A stretch of 20,833 nucleotides of DNA from Bacteroidota bacterium (lineage in GTDB: Bacteria > Bacteroidota > Bacteroidia > Flavobacteriales > Weeksellaceae). The DNA lies in the NCBI GenBank assembly GCA_023420435.1, contig JAEZWE010000220.1:1-20833 (forward strand), in the 5' to 3' direction. This document shows, piece after piece, positions 6,478-15,538 of the stretch; position 1 is the first letter of the stretch, and the number at the start of each line of letters is the position of its first letter. The notes beneath the pieces are model-generated. The model worked only from the letters and a program-made list of their open reading frames with translations. It made no database searches and was not told the origin of the DNA. The position numbers and the translations under genes are program-made.

Positions 6478-6504
6478 GATTACGGCGGCAAAGCCGCCGT
6501 AATC
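6478..6504. terminator. 12-bp perfect GC-rich inverted repeat between convergent genes, likely bidirectional terminator
   Basis: GATTACGGCGGC (6478-6489) and GCCGCCGTAATC (6493-6504) pair perfectly around an AAA loop, between the ends of DUF3820 (plus) and uvrB (minus). The stem is far richer in G+C than its surroundings. Neither side has a clean T run directly after the stem (TTATACTATTATCC on plus, ATTTCTAAAATTTG on minus), so it may be a weak terminator, a 3'-end stabiliser or a dispersed repeat. Confidence 0.6.
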
Positions 6505-6512
6505 TTATACTA

Positions 6513-8504
<1,992 letters not shown>

Positions 8505-8520
8505 TTTGTGGAATAAAGAA

Positions 8521-8528
8521 CAAAGATA
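8521..8528 (-). promoter_or_regulatory. Putative -7 promoter element for uvrB
   Basis: The minus strand reads TATCTTTG, matching TAnnTTTG, with its last G 16 bases before the uvrB ATG (8504). It lies downstream of the terminator at 8563-8588, consistent with independent transcription of uvrB. Confidence 0.5.
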
Positions 8529-8562
8529 AAAGAATAATGAGTTTGCGTTTTTATAAAATTTT

Positions 8563-8588
8563 AAAAAAAAGAGCAGAAATTTCTGCTC
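8563..8588 (-). terminator. Rho-independent terminator after the S41 peptidase gene
   Basis: GAGCAGAAATTTCTGCTC (8571-8588) is a perfect 18-base palindrome. On the minus strand it is followed by eight T residues (8570-8563). It lies 25 bases past the stop codon of the S41 peptidase gene. Hairpin plus T tract fits an intrinsic terminator on this strand only. Confidence 0.85.
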
Positions 8589-8613
8589 CTTTTACATTTC
8601 AAAAATTTGAAAT

Positions 8614-10089
8614 TTATTTTTTAAATCTCGTCATATCATCAATATAAACTTCTGTACCAAACTTAGTCATGGTTTTTTTGTTTCCAATAAAATTGATTCC
8701 TTTACTGAAAGGTGAAAAACCCGCTCCTGAAGAGCCTTTTGCTGAGGCTAAACTTAATGCTTCCGCTAAAGCTGGATCAGAAATGTTTCCAAATTCTTTC
8801 AAATTTCCGAAATACGAATAAGAATTGATGACATGATTTGGAACAATTCCAGCAGTCGGATTTGGATCTTTTTTTCCATTAAAATAAGAAAATGTAATAG
8901 GTTGCATTGCCCATTTATGCGATGTATTTCTCTTTTCGTAGGAAAGATAATCTTGTGAAGGAGAATCATACAAAGTGTGTGAACCTACAAATTTTCCATA
9001 CGTTTCTGCTCCAATGGTAACGACATTGATGTATGCTTTTAAACCCATAATGGTTAATTCGCTTGCAGAAGCTGTTCCAGAAGAGGTTAAAACATAAACT
9101 TTACTCAAATTTAAAGAATTTACATTTTGTTCTCCTGTTGGTGTTGTTTGTCCGTTCGAAAAACTGTAAGTTTTTACGGTAGATTCTAAATTATCTGTGG
9201 AATTATACTGACTTTTCTTTTGGTTGAACTCCATTTTTACATAAGGTTGTCCCGTAAATTGTCCCGTAACCATTTGTCCTAAAGCTACAGCAGTTTGTAC
9301 AGAACCGCCACCATTATAACGAAGATCTAAAATTAATTCATTAATTCCATCTGCTTTCATGGTTCCAAAAGCGGCGTTTAGTTCATCATTATAGTTTGAT
9401 TTGAAACCATTGTAAACCAAATAGCCAATGTTTTTACCATTTTGTTGAAATTTTTGATAAAATGCAACAGGATTTTCTTCTAAAACCACAGAAGTTAAAG
9501 AATAGTTTTGTCCTCCTGTAGTAACAATTCCTGACGAAGTTTGTGTCGCAGAATCTGCAATGGTAATGCTAATTTGATCATTCACAAGCTGTGTATAATT
9601 GGAGGTATTCAAATCTGCGTTATTCACTTTTGTAATGACATCACCTCTTTCAATTCCGGCAACAGCAGCGGGAGAATTCGGAACGACATAATTTACAATT
9701 CCGACAATATTTATTTGTCCGGAATCTTTGTAAAAAAGCGAAAAATCCATTCCATTGCTTTTAGAAATGCCATTAAAACTCGCTATTAAGGCATCAACAT
9801 CATCAACAATCCAAGAAAAACGGTCCACTCTTGGAGTCGTGTTATAGTTGTAAAGCAAACTGTAAAAAAGATTATCCGGACTTTTCCCTTCAATAACCGA
9901 GGAAAATTGGTTTCCGCTTAGCAATTGATCAGACAAATTGGGAACATTTTGTTGCCAGTAATACCATGAATTCATACCTTTCCAAACGAATTCATTAACA
10001 CTTGCGCTATTTTCGTTATCGTCATTTCTGCAGGAAATGAGCATTAGCGCAAGAAGAGCAATTAAAGAAATATTTTTTGTAATTTTCAT
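8614..10089 (-). CDS. S41 family (C-terminal processing) peptidase with PDZ domain, lipoprotein
   Basis: The protein has 491 residues. A lipoprotein signal (KITKNISLIALLALMLIS, lipobox Cys20) is followed by an Asp/Asn/Glu-rich linker. Next come an N-terminal helical domain with WYYWQQNVPN (42-51), a PDZ-like domain (about 125-205, with VVPNSPAAVAGIERGD at 135-150) and the S41 catalytic core: ELILDLRYNGGG (251-262), TSSGTASASE (335-344), GAETYGK (360-366). Ser341 and Lys366 are 25 residues apart, the spacing of the Ser/Lys dyad in Prc and D1P proteases, so it looks active. The family cuts proteins near the C-terminus; the target here is unknown. The lipid anchor places it at the periplasmic or outer membrane. 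The gene is divergent from the 10107 lipoprotein with only 17 bases between start codons, so its likely promoter lies inside that gene. Confidence 0.92.
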   Translation of the reverse strand: MKITKNISLIALLALMLISCRNDDNENSASVNEFVWKGMNSWYYWQQNVPNLSDQLLSGNQFSSVIEGKSPDNLFYSLLYNYNTTPRVDRFSWIVDDVDALIASFNGISKSNGMDFSLFYKDSGQINIVGIVNYVVPNSPAAVAGIERGDVITKVNNADLNTSNYTQLVNDQISITIADSATQTSSGIVTTGGQNYSLTSVVLEENPVAFYQKFQQNGKNIGYLVYNGFKSNYNDELNAAFGTMKADGINELILDLRYNGGGSVQTAVALGQMVTGQFTGQPYVKMEFNQKKSQYNSTDNLESTVKTYSFSNGQTTPTGEQNVNSLNLSKVYVLTSSGTASASELTIMGLKAYINVVTIGAETYGKFVGSHTLYDSPSQDYLSYEKRNTSHKWAMQPITFSYFNGKKDPNPTAGIVPNHVINSYSYFGNLKEFGNISDPALAEALSLASAKGSSGAGFSPFSKGINFIGNKKTMTKFGTEVYIDDMTRFKK

Positions 10090-10106
10090 TTCAATAAAAT
10101 TATAAT

Positions 10107-10514
10107 ATGTTAAATCTATTCAAAAATAGGAAATCCTTTTGTATTATTTTTCTGAGTTTCTCAATATTTAGTTTTTTTCTTTTCTGTTGTAAAAATCAAG
10201 AGTTGAATAATCTACAAAACATCGAAAATTCCACCTACTTCATCTATCAAATTTCTGATGAAAGAGGCTATAAAGTGCATTTTGAAATGGAAGAAAGTGA
10301 AGCAATCCCAAAAGCCGTAATTATTAACGGAATAAAACAGAAAATTTCAAATTTTAATAAGAATGGAAATTCTTACGATATTAACGTTATTTCACAAAAC
10401 GAAATAATCGCCAACCATAAAATTGAAACTTCCGAAAAACCTAACGGTATTATCTTTCAAATTCAGGGAAAAGAAGTTTTTCAACCCGTAGAATTCACCT
10501 TAAAAAGCAACTAA
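10107..10514 (+). CDS. Small predicted lipoprotein of unknown function
   Basis: This 135-residue protein has a basic N-terminus (KNRKS), a Phe-rich hydrophobic segment (11-26) and a lipobox-like LFCC with Cys27/Cys28. It is therefore probably a lipoprotein, although a Cys just before the modified Cys is atypical. The remaining hundred residues are polar and predicted beta-rich, with alternating Ile/Lys/Asn strands and no motif I recognise. No other Met lies before residue 62, so the ATG at 10107 is the only start that keeps the signal. It is divergent from the S41 peptidase gene and lies 76 bases before the sugar dehydrogenase gene, which has its own -7 element. Whether it works with either neighbour is unknown. 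Confidence 0.75.
   Translation: MLNLFKNRKSFCIIFLSFSIFSFFLFCCKNQELNNLQNIENSTYFIYQISDERGYKVHFEMEESEAIPKAVIINGIKQKISNFNKNGNSYDINVISQNEIIANHKIETSEKPNGIIFQIQGKEVFQPVEFTLKSN
10121..10128 (-). promoter_or_regulatory. Putative -7 promoter element for the S41 peptidase gene, inside the divergent gene
   Basis: Read on the minus strand this is TATTTTTG, matching TAnnTTTG, 31 bases before the peptidase start codon at 10089. It lies within codons 5-8 of the divergent lipoprotein gene, because only 17 bases separate the two starts. Confidence 0.4.
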
Positions 10515-10568
10515 AAATCCTACAAAACATTGAAAAAACTCTGTAAAAAGAATTAATAATCAAAACTT

Positions 10569-10576
10569 TAGCTTTG
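10569..10576 (+). promoter_or_regulatory. Putative -7 promoter element for the sugar dehydrogenase gene
   Basis: TAGCTTTG matches TAnnTTTG and ends 14 bases before the ATG at 10591, giving a leader of about ten bases or less. No convincing -33 TTTG lies at the usual distance. Confidence 0.5.
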
Positions 10577-10590
10577 TAAAAATTACCATT

Positions 10591-11814
10591 ATGAATTTAA
10601 GAATTGTATCCACCATATTCTTTTCTGGAATTTTGTTTCTTTCCTGCAAAAACGGAGGTTCTGCACAAATCAATACTGACAAAGCTGAAAATTCTTCAGA
10701 AAACCCCGAAACTGCAAGTAGAAATACCAGTATTAAACCTGCTTTTGAAGGACAGACAAGAGTAAAAGGGGTTCACACAACAACACCTTACGACGTTGTT
10801 GCTTTAAATTCAGATTTAGGAAAACCTTGGGGTATCACTAATTTTCCAGATGGAAGGTTTTTAATTACGGAAAAATCCGGTTTTATGATGATTGTTTCTG
10901 CTGACGGAAAAAATTTGAAAAAAATTACTGGTTTTCCTAAAGTAGATTCAAAAGGACAAGGCGGAATGTTAGATGTAGCCTTAGATCCGGATTTTAAAAA
11001 TAACAGAATGATTTACTGGTGCTTTTCTGAACCTGTTACGGATGGAAACCTTACTTCTGTAGCCAAAGGTAAACTCTCAGAAGACGAATCAAAAATTGAA
11101 AATGCTGTGGTTATTTTTCGCGCAAAACCAGTTTATGACGGGGACAAACATTTTGGAAGCAGATTGCAATTCGACAAAACAGGAAATCTTTTTGTAAGTA
11201 CCGGTGAAAGATCGGATCGTGAAACCAGACCTTTAGCACAAGATCAAACTACTTATTTTGGGAAAATTTTAAAAATTACAAAAGAAGGAAACCCTGCCTC
11301 AGAAAACCCTAAAATTTCAGGATGGAAACCAGAGATTTATTCAACAGGACACCGAAATCCGCAGGGAATAGCCTTAAATCCTAAATCCGGTGAATTATGG
11401 GTAGCGGAAATGGGACCTAAAGGTGGAGATGAAATTAACAGAATTGAAGCCGGTAAAAATTACGGATGGCCAACAATTACCTATGGTGAAGAATATAGTG
11501 GTTTAACGATTGGTGAAGGAATTGGCGAAAAATCCGGATTTGAACAACCTGTTTATTTTTGGGACCCTTCTGTTTCTCCTAGTGGAGTTGATTTTTATAC
11601 AGGAAATATACCGGAATGGAAAAATAATTTAATGATTGGTTGTTTGAGTGGCGAAAAAATTATCCGTTTGGTGATTGAAAATAATAAAGTTATTGGTGAG
11701 GAATGGCTTTTAGCTGATAAAAAGGAAAGAATACGGGATGTACTCAATGGTAATGATGGCAATTTGTATGCAGTTACCGACAGCGGAAAACTCTTGAAAA
11801 TTTACAAAAAGTAA
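10591..11814 (+). CDS. PQQ-dependent sugar dehydrogenase family lipoprotein
   Basis: This is a 407-residue member of the glucose/sorbosone dehydrogenase family (PF07995), six-bladed beta-propellers that oxidise sugars with pyrroloquinoline quinone. A lipoprotein signal ends at Cys19 (ILFLSC) and is followed by a flexible Ser/Asn/Glu-rich linker to about 50. Family landmarks: PWGITNFPDGRFLITEKSG (79-97), GQGGMLDVALDPDF (122-135), GDKHFGSRLQF (184-194) with the likely catalytic-base His187, GHRNPQGIA (253-261), WVAEMGPKGGDEINRI (270-285), NYGWP (290-294) and ERIRDV (379-384), whose Arg residues match PQQ contacts in relatives. It should face the periplasm, anchored by lipid. No pqq biosynthesis genes are in the window, so cofactor supply is untested. 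The substrate is not deducible. The gene follows the 10107 lipoprotein but has its own candidate promoter. Confidence 0.92.
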   Translation: MNLRIVSTIFFSGILFLSCKNGGSAQINTDKAENSSENPETASRNTSIKPAFEGQTRVKGVHTTTPYDVVALNSDLGKPWGITNFPDGRFLITEKSGFMMIVSADGKNLKKITGFPKVDSKGQGGMLDVALDPDFKNNRMIYWCFSEPVTDGNLTSVAKGKLSEDESKIENAVVIFRAKPVYDGDKHFGSRLQFDKTGNLFVSTGERSDRETRPLAQDQTTYFGKILKITKEGNPASENPKISGWKPEIYSTGHRNPQGIALNPKSGELWVAEMGPKGGDEINRIEAGKNYGWPTITYGEEYSGLTIGEGIGEKSGFEQPVYFWDPSVSPSGVDFYTGNIPEWKNNLMIGCLSGEKIIRLVIENNKVIGEEWLLADKKERIRDVLNGNDGNLYAVTDSGKLLKIYKK

Positions 11815-11821
11815 ATAAATG

Positions 11822-11829
11822 TATCTTTG
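11822..11829 (+). promoter_or_regulatory. Putative -7 promoter element for the 11856 secreted protein gene
   Basis: TATCTTTG matches TAnnTTTG. It begins seven bases after the stop codon of the sugar dehydrogenase gene and ends 26 bases before the ATG at 11856. It would let this gene be transcribed independently in the 41-base gap. Confidence 0.5.
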
Positions 11830-11855
11830 CCGCTCGAAAATTTAAAATAAAAATT

Positions 11856-12380
11856 ATGAAAAAGTTATTATTTGCAATTTCTTTTGCTGCTTTCGGATTA
11901 GTAAGTGCACAAGAAAACACCTCAGATAATGATGCATTCTCTGGAAAAGGTGATGTAAGAGCTAATATTGGTGCCAATTTCCAAAATGGTGGAACCGGAA
12001 TTCAGGCTTCTTTAGATTATGGATTAGGCCAAAGTTTTTCAATTGGTGCGCAAACTGGATATTTACTTGGTGTAAAGGAAATAAATGGTGATAAACCTTC
12101 AGGAACGCACCGTTTTGATGTAAAAGCTAGAGCTAGTGCACATTTAGGCGATGTTATTGGCCTTCCAGCAAATGTGGATGTTTATCCAGGATTAAATCTT
12201 GGTTTGAAAAATTTTGGAGCACACGTTGGAACCAGAATTTTCTTTGATAAAGGTTTCGGAATGTTTGCTGAGGCGCAATTTCCTATTTCCAGATATAATA
12301 CTGAAGCGTCTTCTTACCGATTGCTAAACAATCAGTTCGCCTTTGTTGTAGGCGCTTCTTTCGATTTGAATAAGCAGTAA
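11856..12380 (+). CDS. Secreted beta-rich protein, DUF6646-like
   Basis: The protein has 174 residues. A classical signal peptide (KKLLFAISFAAFGLVSAQ, cleavage after about 18) leads to a mature part of alternating short strands with Gly and aromatic residues: GKGDVRANIGANFQNGGTG (30-48), LDYGLGQSFSIGAQTGYLLG (53-72), GLNLGLKNFGAHVGTRIFFD and FAFVVGASFDL near the end. This is the appearance of a small 8-strand outer-membrane beta-barrel. The GKGD...FQNGGTGI pattern matches what I recall of a flavobacterial family called DUF6646; that label should be confirmed. The function is unknown. A bidirectional terminator follows and separates it from the convergent tnaA. Confidence 0.8.
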   Translation: MKKLLFAISFAAFGLVSAQENTSDNDAFSGKGDVRANIGANFQNGGTGIQASLDYGLGQSFSIGAQTGYLLGVKEINGDKPSGTHRFDVKARASAHLGDVIGLPANVDVYPGLNLGLKNFGAHVGTRIFFDKGFGMFAEAQFPISRYNTEASSYRLLNNQFAFVVGASFDLNKQ

Positions 12381-12399
12381 ATTATATAAAATAAAAATA

Positions 12400-12430
12400 A
12401 AAAAACCGGGAAATAAGATCCCGGTTTTTT
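12400..12430. terminator. Bidirectional rho-independent terminator between 11856 gene and tnaA
   Basis: A-tract plus CCGGGA (12400-12411) pairs with TCCCGG plus a T tract (12419-12430), giving a 12-bp stem around a seven-base loop. It has T runs on both strands after the GC core. It sits 20 bases after the plus-strand stop codon and six bases past the tnaA stop codon, so it can serve both convergent genes. Confidence 0.9.
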
Positions 12431-12435
12431 ATTTT

Positions 12436-13842
12436 TTAATTTGTAGGTTCCATTTTTAAGGTTCCATCTGCTTCTTCCAATTTCACGGTGAAATGTCTCA
12501 AGATTTCCGGCTCCCAAACAATTTTGTATCCTTTTGTAATTTCGTTTCTTCTGTCAAAAACATTTTTTACTGCGGCTGCAATATAATCCATGTGGTTGTT
12601 GGTATACGTTCTTCTCGGAATTGCCAATCTTAAAAGCTCCAATTTCGGATAACGGTTTTCTCTTGTTTGTGGATCACGATCTGCAAGTAAAGTTCCTATT
12701 TCTACACATCTAATTCCCGCTTCTTTATAAATTTCCAATCCTAAAGTTTGAGCAGAAAACTCTTCACGAGGAACATTCGGTAAAAATTTTACGGCATCGA
12801 TGAAAACCGCATGTCCACCAATGGGTTTTTGTACGGGAATTCCGTATTCCATCATTTTATTTCCAAGATATTCTACTTGCGAAATTCGGCTTTCCAAATA
12901 TTCGAACTCTGTAGCTTCGTTTAAACCAACAGCTAAAGCTGACATGTCTCTTCCTGCCATTCCTCCATAAGTAATAAAACCTTCATAAATAATCGTAAAA
13001 TTAGATGCATCCTGAAAAACTTTTTCGTCATTCAAGGCGATAAAACCTCCAATATTTACAAGTCCGTCTTTTTTGGAACTCATCGTCATTCCATCTCCGT
13101 AGGAAAAAATTTCTTTACAAATTTCTTTTATGGTTCTGTTTTCTTGTCCTGCTTCTCTTTGTTTGATGAAATAAGCATTTTCTGCAAACCTTGCGCTGTC
13201 GAAATAAACTGGAATTCCGTATTTTTTGGAAAGTTCACTTACTGCTTTAATATTTTCAAGAGAAACAGGCTGTCCTCCGGAAGTGTTACAAGTAATCGTT
13301 ACCAAACAAAAAGGAATTTTCTCTTTTGGATTTGTTTGGTAAATGTTTTCCAGTTTTTCCAAATCGATATTTCCTTTAAAAGGATGGATATTTTCCACAT
13401 CAAAAGCTTCATCAATGGTACAATCTATTGCATGCGCTTTTCGGAATTCAATATGTCCTTTTGTGGTATCAAAATGAGAATTTCCAGGAACCACATCTCC
13501 ATCTTTCACCAAAACCGAAAAAAGAACATTTTCCGCGGCTCTTCCTTGGTGTGTTGGCAAAAGAAATTGATAGCCTGTAATAGAATTTACAGAATTATAC
13601 AATTCTTCAAAAGATCTTGATCCTGCGTAACTTTCGTCTCCTCTCATTAATGCTGCCCATTGAGAATCGGACATAGCTCCAGTTCCCGAATCGGTAAGCA
13701 AATCAATAAAAACTTGGGATGATTTTAGGTTAAAAAGGTTGTAATGCGCTTTTTTTAGCCATTCTTCACGTTCCTCTTTGGTAGATTGACGGATTTCTTC
13801 GATCATTTTAATTCTAAACGGCTCTGCGTATGGAAGTTTCAT
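12436..13842 (-). CDS. tnaA: Tryptophanase (tryptophan indole-lyase)
   Basis: This PLP enzyme (468 residues) cleaves L-tryptophan to indole, pyruvate and ammonia. The beta-eliminating lyase signature is complete: IDLLTDSGTGAM (46-57), PTHQGR (96-101), FDSARFAENAYFIKQREA (214-231), and SSKKDGLVNIGGF (255-267) with the PLP Lys probably Lys258. The close relative tyrosine phenol-lyase can be told apart at two substrate-pocket positions. Here HFDTT has Asp125, where tryptophanase has Asp137 and the phenol-lyase Thr; CVEIG has Ile382, where tryptophanase has Ile and the phenol-lyase Arg. Both favour tryptophanase. No room exists upstream for a tnaC-like leader peptide, and no tryptophan permease gene is adjacent. 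It lies 57 bases after the DUF502 gene with no -7 match in the gap, suggesting co-transcription from the miaE promoter. Confidence 0.94.
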   Translation of the reverse strand: MKLPYAEPFRIKMIEEIRQSTKEEREEWLKKAHYNLFNLKSSQVFIDLLTDSGTGAMSDSQWAALMRGDESYAGSRSFEELYNSVNSITGYQFLLPTHQGRAAENVLFSVLVKDGDVVPGNSHFDTTKGHIEFRKAHAIDCTIDEAFDVENIHPFKGNIDLEKLENIYQTNPKEKIPFCLVTITCNTSGGQPVSLENIKAVSELSKKYGIPVYFDSARFAENAYFIKQREAGQENRTIKEICKEIFSYGDGMTMSSKKDGLVNIGGFIALNDEKVFQDASNFTIIYEGFITYGGMAGRDMSALAVGLNEATEFEYLESRISQVEYLGNKMMEYGIPVQKPIGGHAVFIDAVKFLPNVPREEFSAQTLGLEIYKEAGIRCVEIGTLLADRDPQTRENRYPKLELLRLAIPRRTYTNNHMDYIAAAVKNVFDRRNEITKGYKIVWEPEILRHFTVKLEEADGTLKMEPTN

Positions 13843-13879
13843 AATTTTAAATGTTTAAATAGTTTGACTTTTTTTGAAA

Positions 13880-13899
13880 TTTTTTGAAATTTCAAAAAA
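13880..13899. repeat. AT-rich perfect palindrome between DUF502 and tnaA genes
   Basis: TTTTTTGAAATTTCAAAAAA is a perfect 20-base palindrome beginning right after the DUF502 stop codon (minus strand). A second T6GAAAT unit directly precedes it at about 13869-13879, so an alternative pairing exists. With only two G:C pairs the hairpin is weak. It could be a soft terminator or an mRNA-processing site between DUF502 and tnaA, or simply AT-rich chance. Confidence 0.4.
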
Positions 13900-14520
13900 C
13901 TATTCTGGAGCTTTAAAAATATTTTCATCAGAATGAAAGCCTGCAACACCTCCAGAAACATAAAATTTCATCGCTTGTGCAGCAATAACATTTTCAAGTT
14001 CCACAACATTGGTTCCTAAAGCAAAAACGACCCATCCAGAAACGGCATAAGCGTGAGGAAGATAAACCGAAACATACTGTGGAAATCCTACAGAAGACAA
14101 ATCGCTTTGGGTTAAAAACCCGATTCTCCATGTTTCCGGATTTTCATTGGTTTTTATTAAAACTGGTCTGTTAAACTTCTTTTTGTCTCCAACGAAAGAA
14201 GTCATAACATCTTTCAAGGAAGTGTAAATAAATTTTATTCCCGGGGTGTGTTCCAAAATATAATCGAAACTGTCCACAATAAATCTACCGATAATAAATT
14301 TATTTCCTAAAAAACCTATTAAGGTAGTTGTGGCAATAACCACTAAAAAAGTAATTCCCGGATAAACTTTTTCAGAAAGTGCAGGAATAATATTGTCTAT
14401 AGAAGATACAATATACCAAATAATCCAAACCGTTAATGCAAACGGACCAATAATCAAAAGCCCTTGAAAAAAGGATTTAACAAGAAGATTTACAATATTA
14501 TCGGTTTTTAATTTCTGCAT
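13900..14520 (-). CDS. DUF502 family membrane protein
   Basis: This 206-residue protein matches DUF502 (PF04367). It has an N-terminal amphipathic segment, two membrane helices (about 16-38 and 56-76) flanking IDNIIPALSEKVYPG, then the conserved HTPGIKFIYTSLKDVMTSF (90-108). A soluble domain with FLTQSDLSS, YVSVYLPHAYAVSGWV (149-164) and the SGGVAGF C-terminal motif (189-195) follows. The family is widespread in bacteria and chloroplasts; its biochemical role is not established to my knowledge. It lies 22 bases downstream of miaE and 57 bases upstream of tnaA on the same strand, so the three are probably one operon. The sequence does not suggest a mechanistic link to either neighbour. Confidence 0.88.
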   Translation of the reverse strand: MQKLKTDNIVNLLVKSFFQGLLIIGPFALTVWIIWYIVSSIDNIIPALSEKVYPGITFLVVIATTTLIGFLGNKFIIGRFIVDSFDYILEHTPGIKFIYTSLKDVMTSFVGDKKKFNRPVLIKTNENPETWRIGFLTQSDLSSVGFPQYVSVYLPHAYAVSGWVVFALGTNVVELENVIAAQAMKFYVSGGVAGFHSDENIFKAPE

Positions 14521-14542
14521 TTTTTAGAGAAAATTTCTAAAA

Positions 14543-15124
14543 TTATCCGTGGATTGTTTCTTTGTTACCATAGCTTTGGATGATTTTGGCCTCATACTCC
14601 AGCCATTCTTCCCATCTTTGATTTACTTTTTCAGGATCTCCTAATTGTCTTGCAAATCCTATAAATGTGGTGTAATGATTAGCTTCGGAAATCATCAAAT
14701 CGCGATAAAAAATTTTCAGCTCTTCATCTTTAATATTTTCAGTAAGCACTTTGAAACGTTCACAACTTCTCGCCTCAATCATTGCAGCAAAAAGCATTTT
14801 GTCGATAATTAGATCATCTCTGTTTCCGCCTTTTTGCATGAACTGCAGAAGATCGTTAACATAATCGTCTTTTCGGGTTCTTCCTAAAACACCTCCTCTT
14901 TTTTTAATTATTTCATGAACTTGATTGAAGTGATCTAACTCTTCCTGAGCAATTGCCAAAAGCACCGTTACCATTTCCGGATATTCCGGAAGCATCGTAA
15001 TTAAACCAATAGCATTGGTGGCTGCTTTTTGTTCACACCAAGCGTGATCTGTAAGGATTTCCTCCAGATTTCCTTCCGCAATATTGGCCCAACGTGGATC
15101 TGTTGGTAATTTTAGTTTAAACAT
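14543..15124 (-). CDS. miaE: tRNA-(ms2io6A) hydroxylase (MiaE-like diiron protein)
   Basis: MiaE hydroxylates the isopentenyl side chain of ms2i6A at tRNA position 37, next to the anticodon, using a ferritin-like diiron centre and oxygen. The 193-residue protein shows a full set of candidate ligands: Glu31 (HAWCEQKAA), Glu62 and His65 (EELDHF), Glu117 (IEARSCERF), Glu147 and His150 (SEANHYTTF). The four-helix layout and length fit the family. No miaA or miaB gene is nearby, so the substrate-making steps are encoded elsewhere. It is first in a minus-strand row with DUF502 and tnaA. No exact TAnnTTTG precedes it; a one-mismatch AAATTTTG lies at 15137-15130, five bases before the ATG. Confidence 0.9.
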   Translation of the reverse strand: MFKLKLPTDPRWANIAEGNLEEILTDHAWCEQKAATNAIGLITMLPEYPEMVTVLLAIAQEELDHFNQVHEIIKKRGGVLGRTRKDDYVNDLLQFMQKGGNRDDLIIDKMLFAAMIEARSCERFKVLTENIKDEELKIFYRDLMISEANHYTTFIGFARQLGDPEKVNQRWEEWLEYEAKIIQSYGNKETIHG

Positions 15125-15281
15125 TTTTTCAAAATTTTGGTAAATTTAAGATTATTCTAAAAAAACATGATTTTTAATGTAAGTTTTTTCACAATTTTGA
15201 ATGTCTTTTTATAGGATTTTCACCCCATTGTAATTTGGCATTTAATTTGAAATTTTGCAATCAACAAATAAATTATGAATT
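15125..15281. promoter_or_regulatory. 157-base divergent intergenic region between miaE and the 15282 gene
   Basis: This region must hold the promoters of miaE (minus) and the 77-residue protein gene (plus). No exact TAnnTTTG was found on either strand. One-mismatch AAATTTTG elements occur at 15137-15130 (minus) and 15250-15257 (plus), the latter 24 bases before the ATG. No open reading frame, hairpin or repeat of note was seen. Confidence 0.35.
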
Positions 15282-15515
15282 ATGAAAACTACTACTTTAC
15301 TTAAAAGAAAATTTGAAAAACTTTCATTATTAGTTATTATGTTTTTTGCTAGCGTAATCGCTTTTGCACAAGAAACTACTAATGAAGTAACCACTTCCAC
15401 AACAACTACAACTACTGAAGAATGGTATGCAAACCCAATGTATTTAGCTATTGGAGCCATTGTTTTGATTATCATTATAGCTTTAATTGCCAGAGGAGGA
15501 GGAAAAAAATCTTAA
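15282..15515 (+). CDS. Small exported single-pass membrane protein, Thr-rich, unknown function
   Basis: The 77-residue product has a basic N-terminus and hydrophobic signal (1-30, probable cleavage after AFA before QE). A short acidic Thr-rich segment follows (31-49, including a run of six Thr), then one membrane helix (52-70, rich in Ile/Leu/Ala) and a basic tail RGGGKKS. The arrangement places the Thr-rich part outside the cytoplasmic membrane and the tail inside. The ATG at 15282 keeps the signal intact; an ATG at 15274 is in another frame. An intrinsic terminator follows 24 bases after the stop, so the gene is a complete single-gene unit. I do not recognise a family; such small proteins are common in flavobacteria and are often unannotated. 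The compact expression unit argues it is real. Confidence 0.75.
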   Translation: MKTTTLLKRKFEKLSLLVIMFFASVIAFAQETTNEVTTSTTTTTTEEWYANPMYLAIGAIVLIIIIALIARGGGKKS

Positions 15516-15538
15516 AATTCGTATACTCCCTATATATT

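Noticed and set aside
12436..13842. Tyrosine phenol-lyase as an alternative to tryptophanase
   Set aside because: The pocket positions that distinguish the two enzymes are Asp125 and Ile382 here, both of the tryptophanase type.
15282..15515. Resemblance of the 77-residue protein to a filamentous-phage major coat protein (signal, acidic part, helix, basic tail)
   Set aside because: The layout is generic for small single-pass proteins. No replication, assembly or integrase genes of an inovirus are anywhere nearby.
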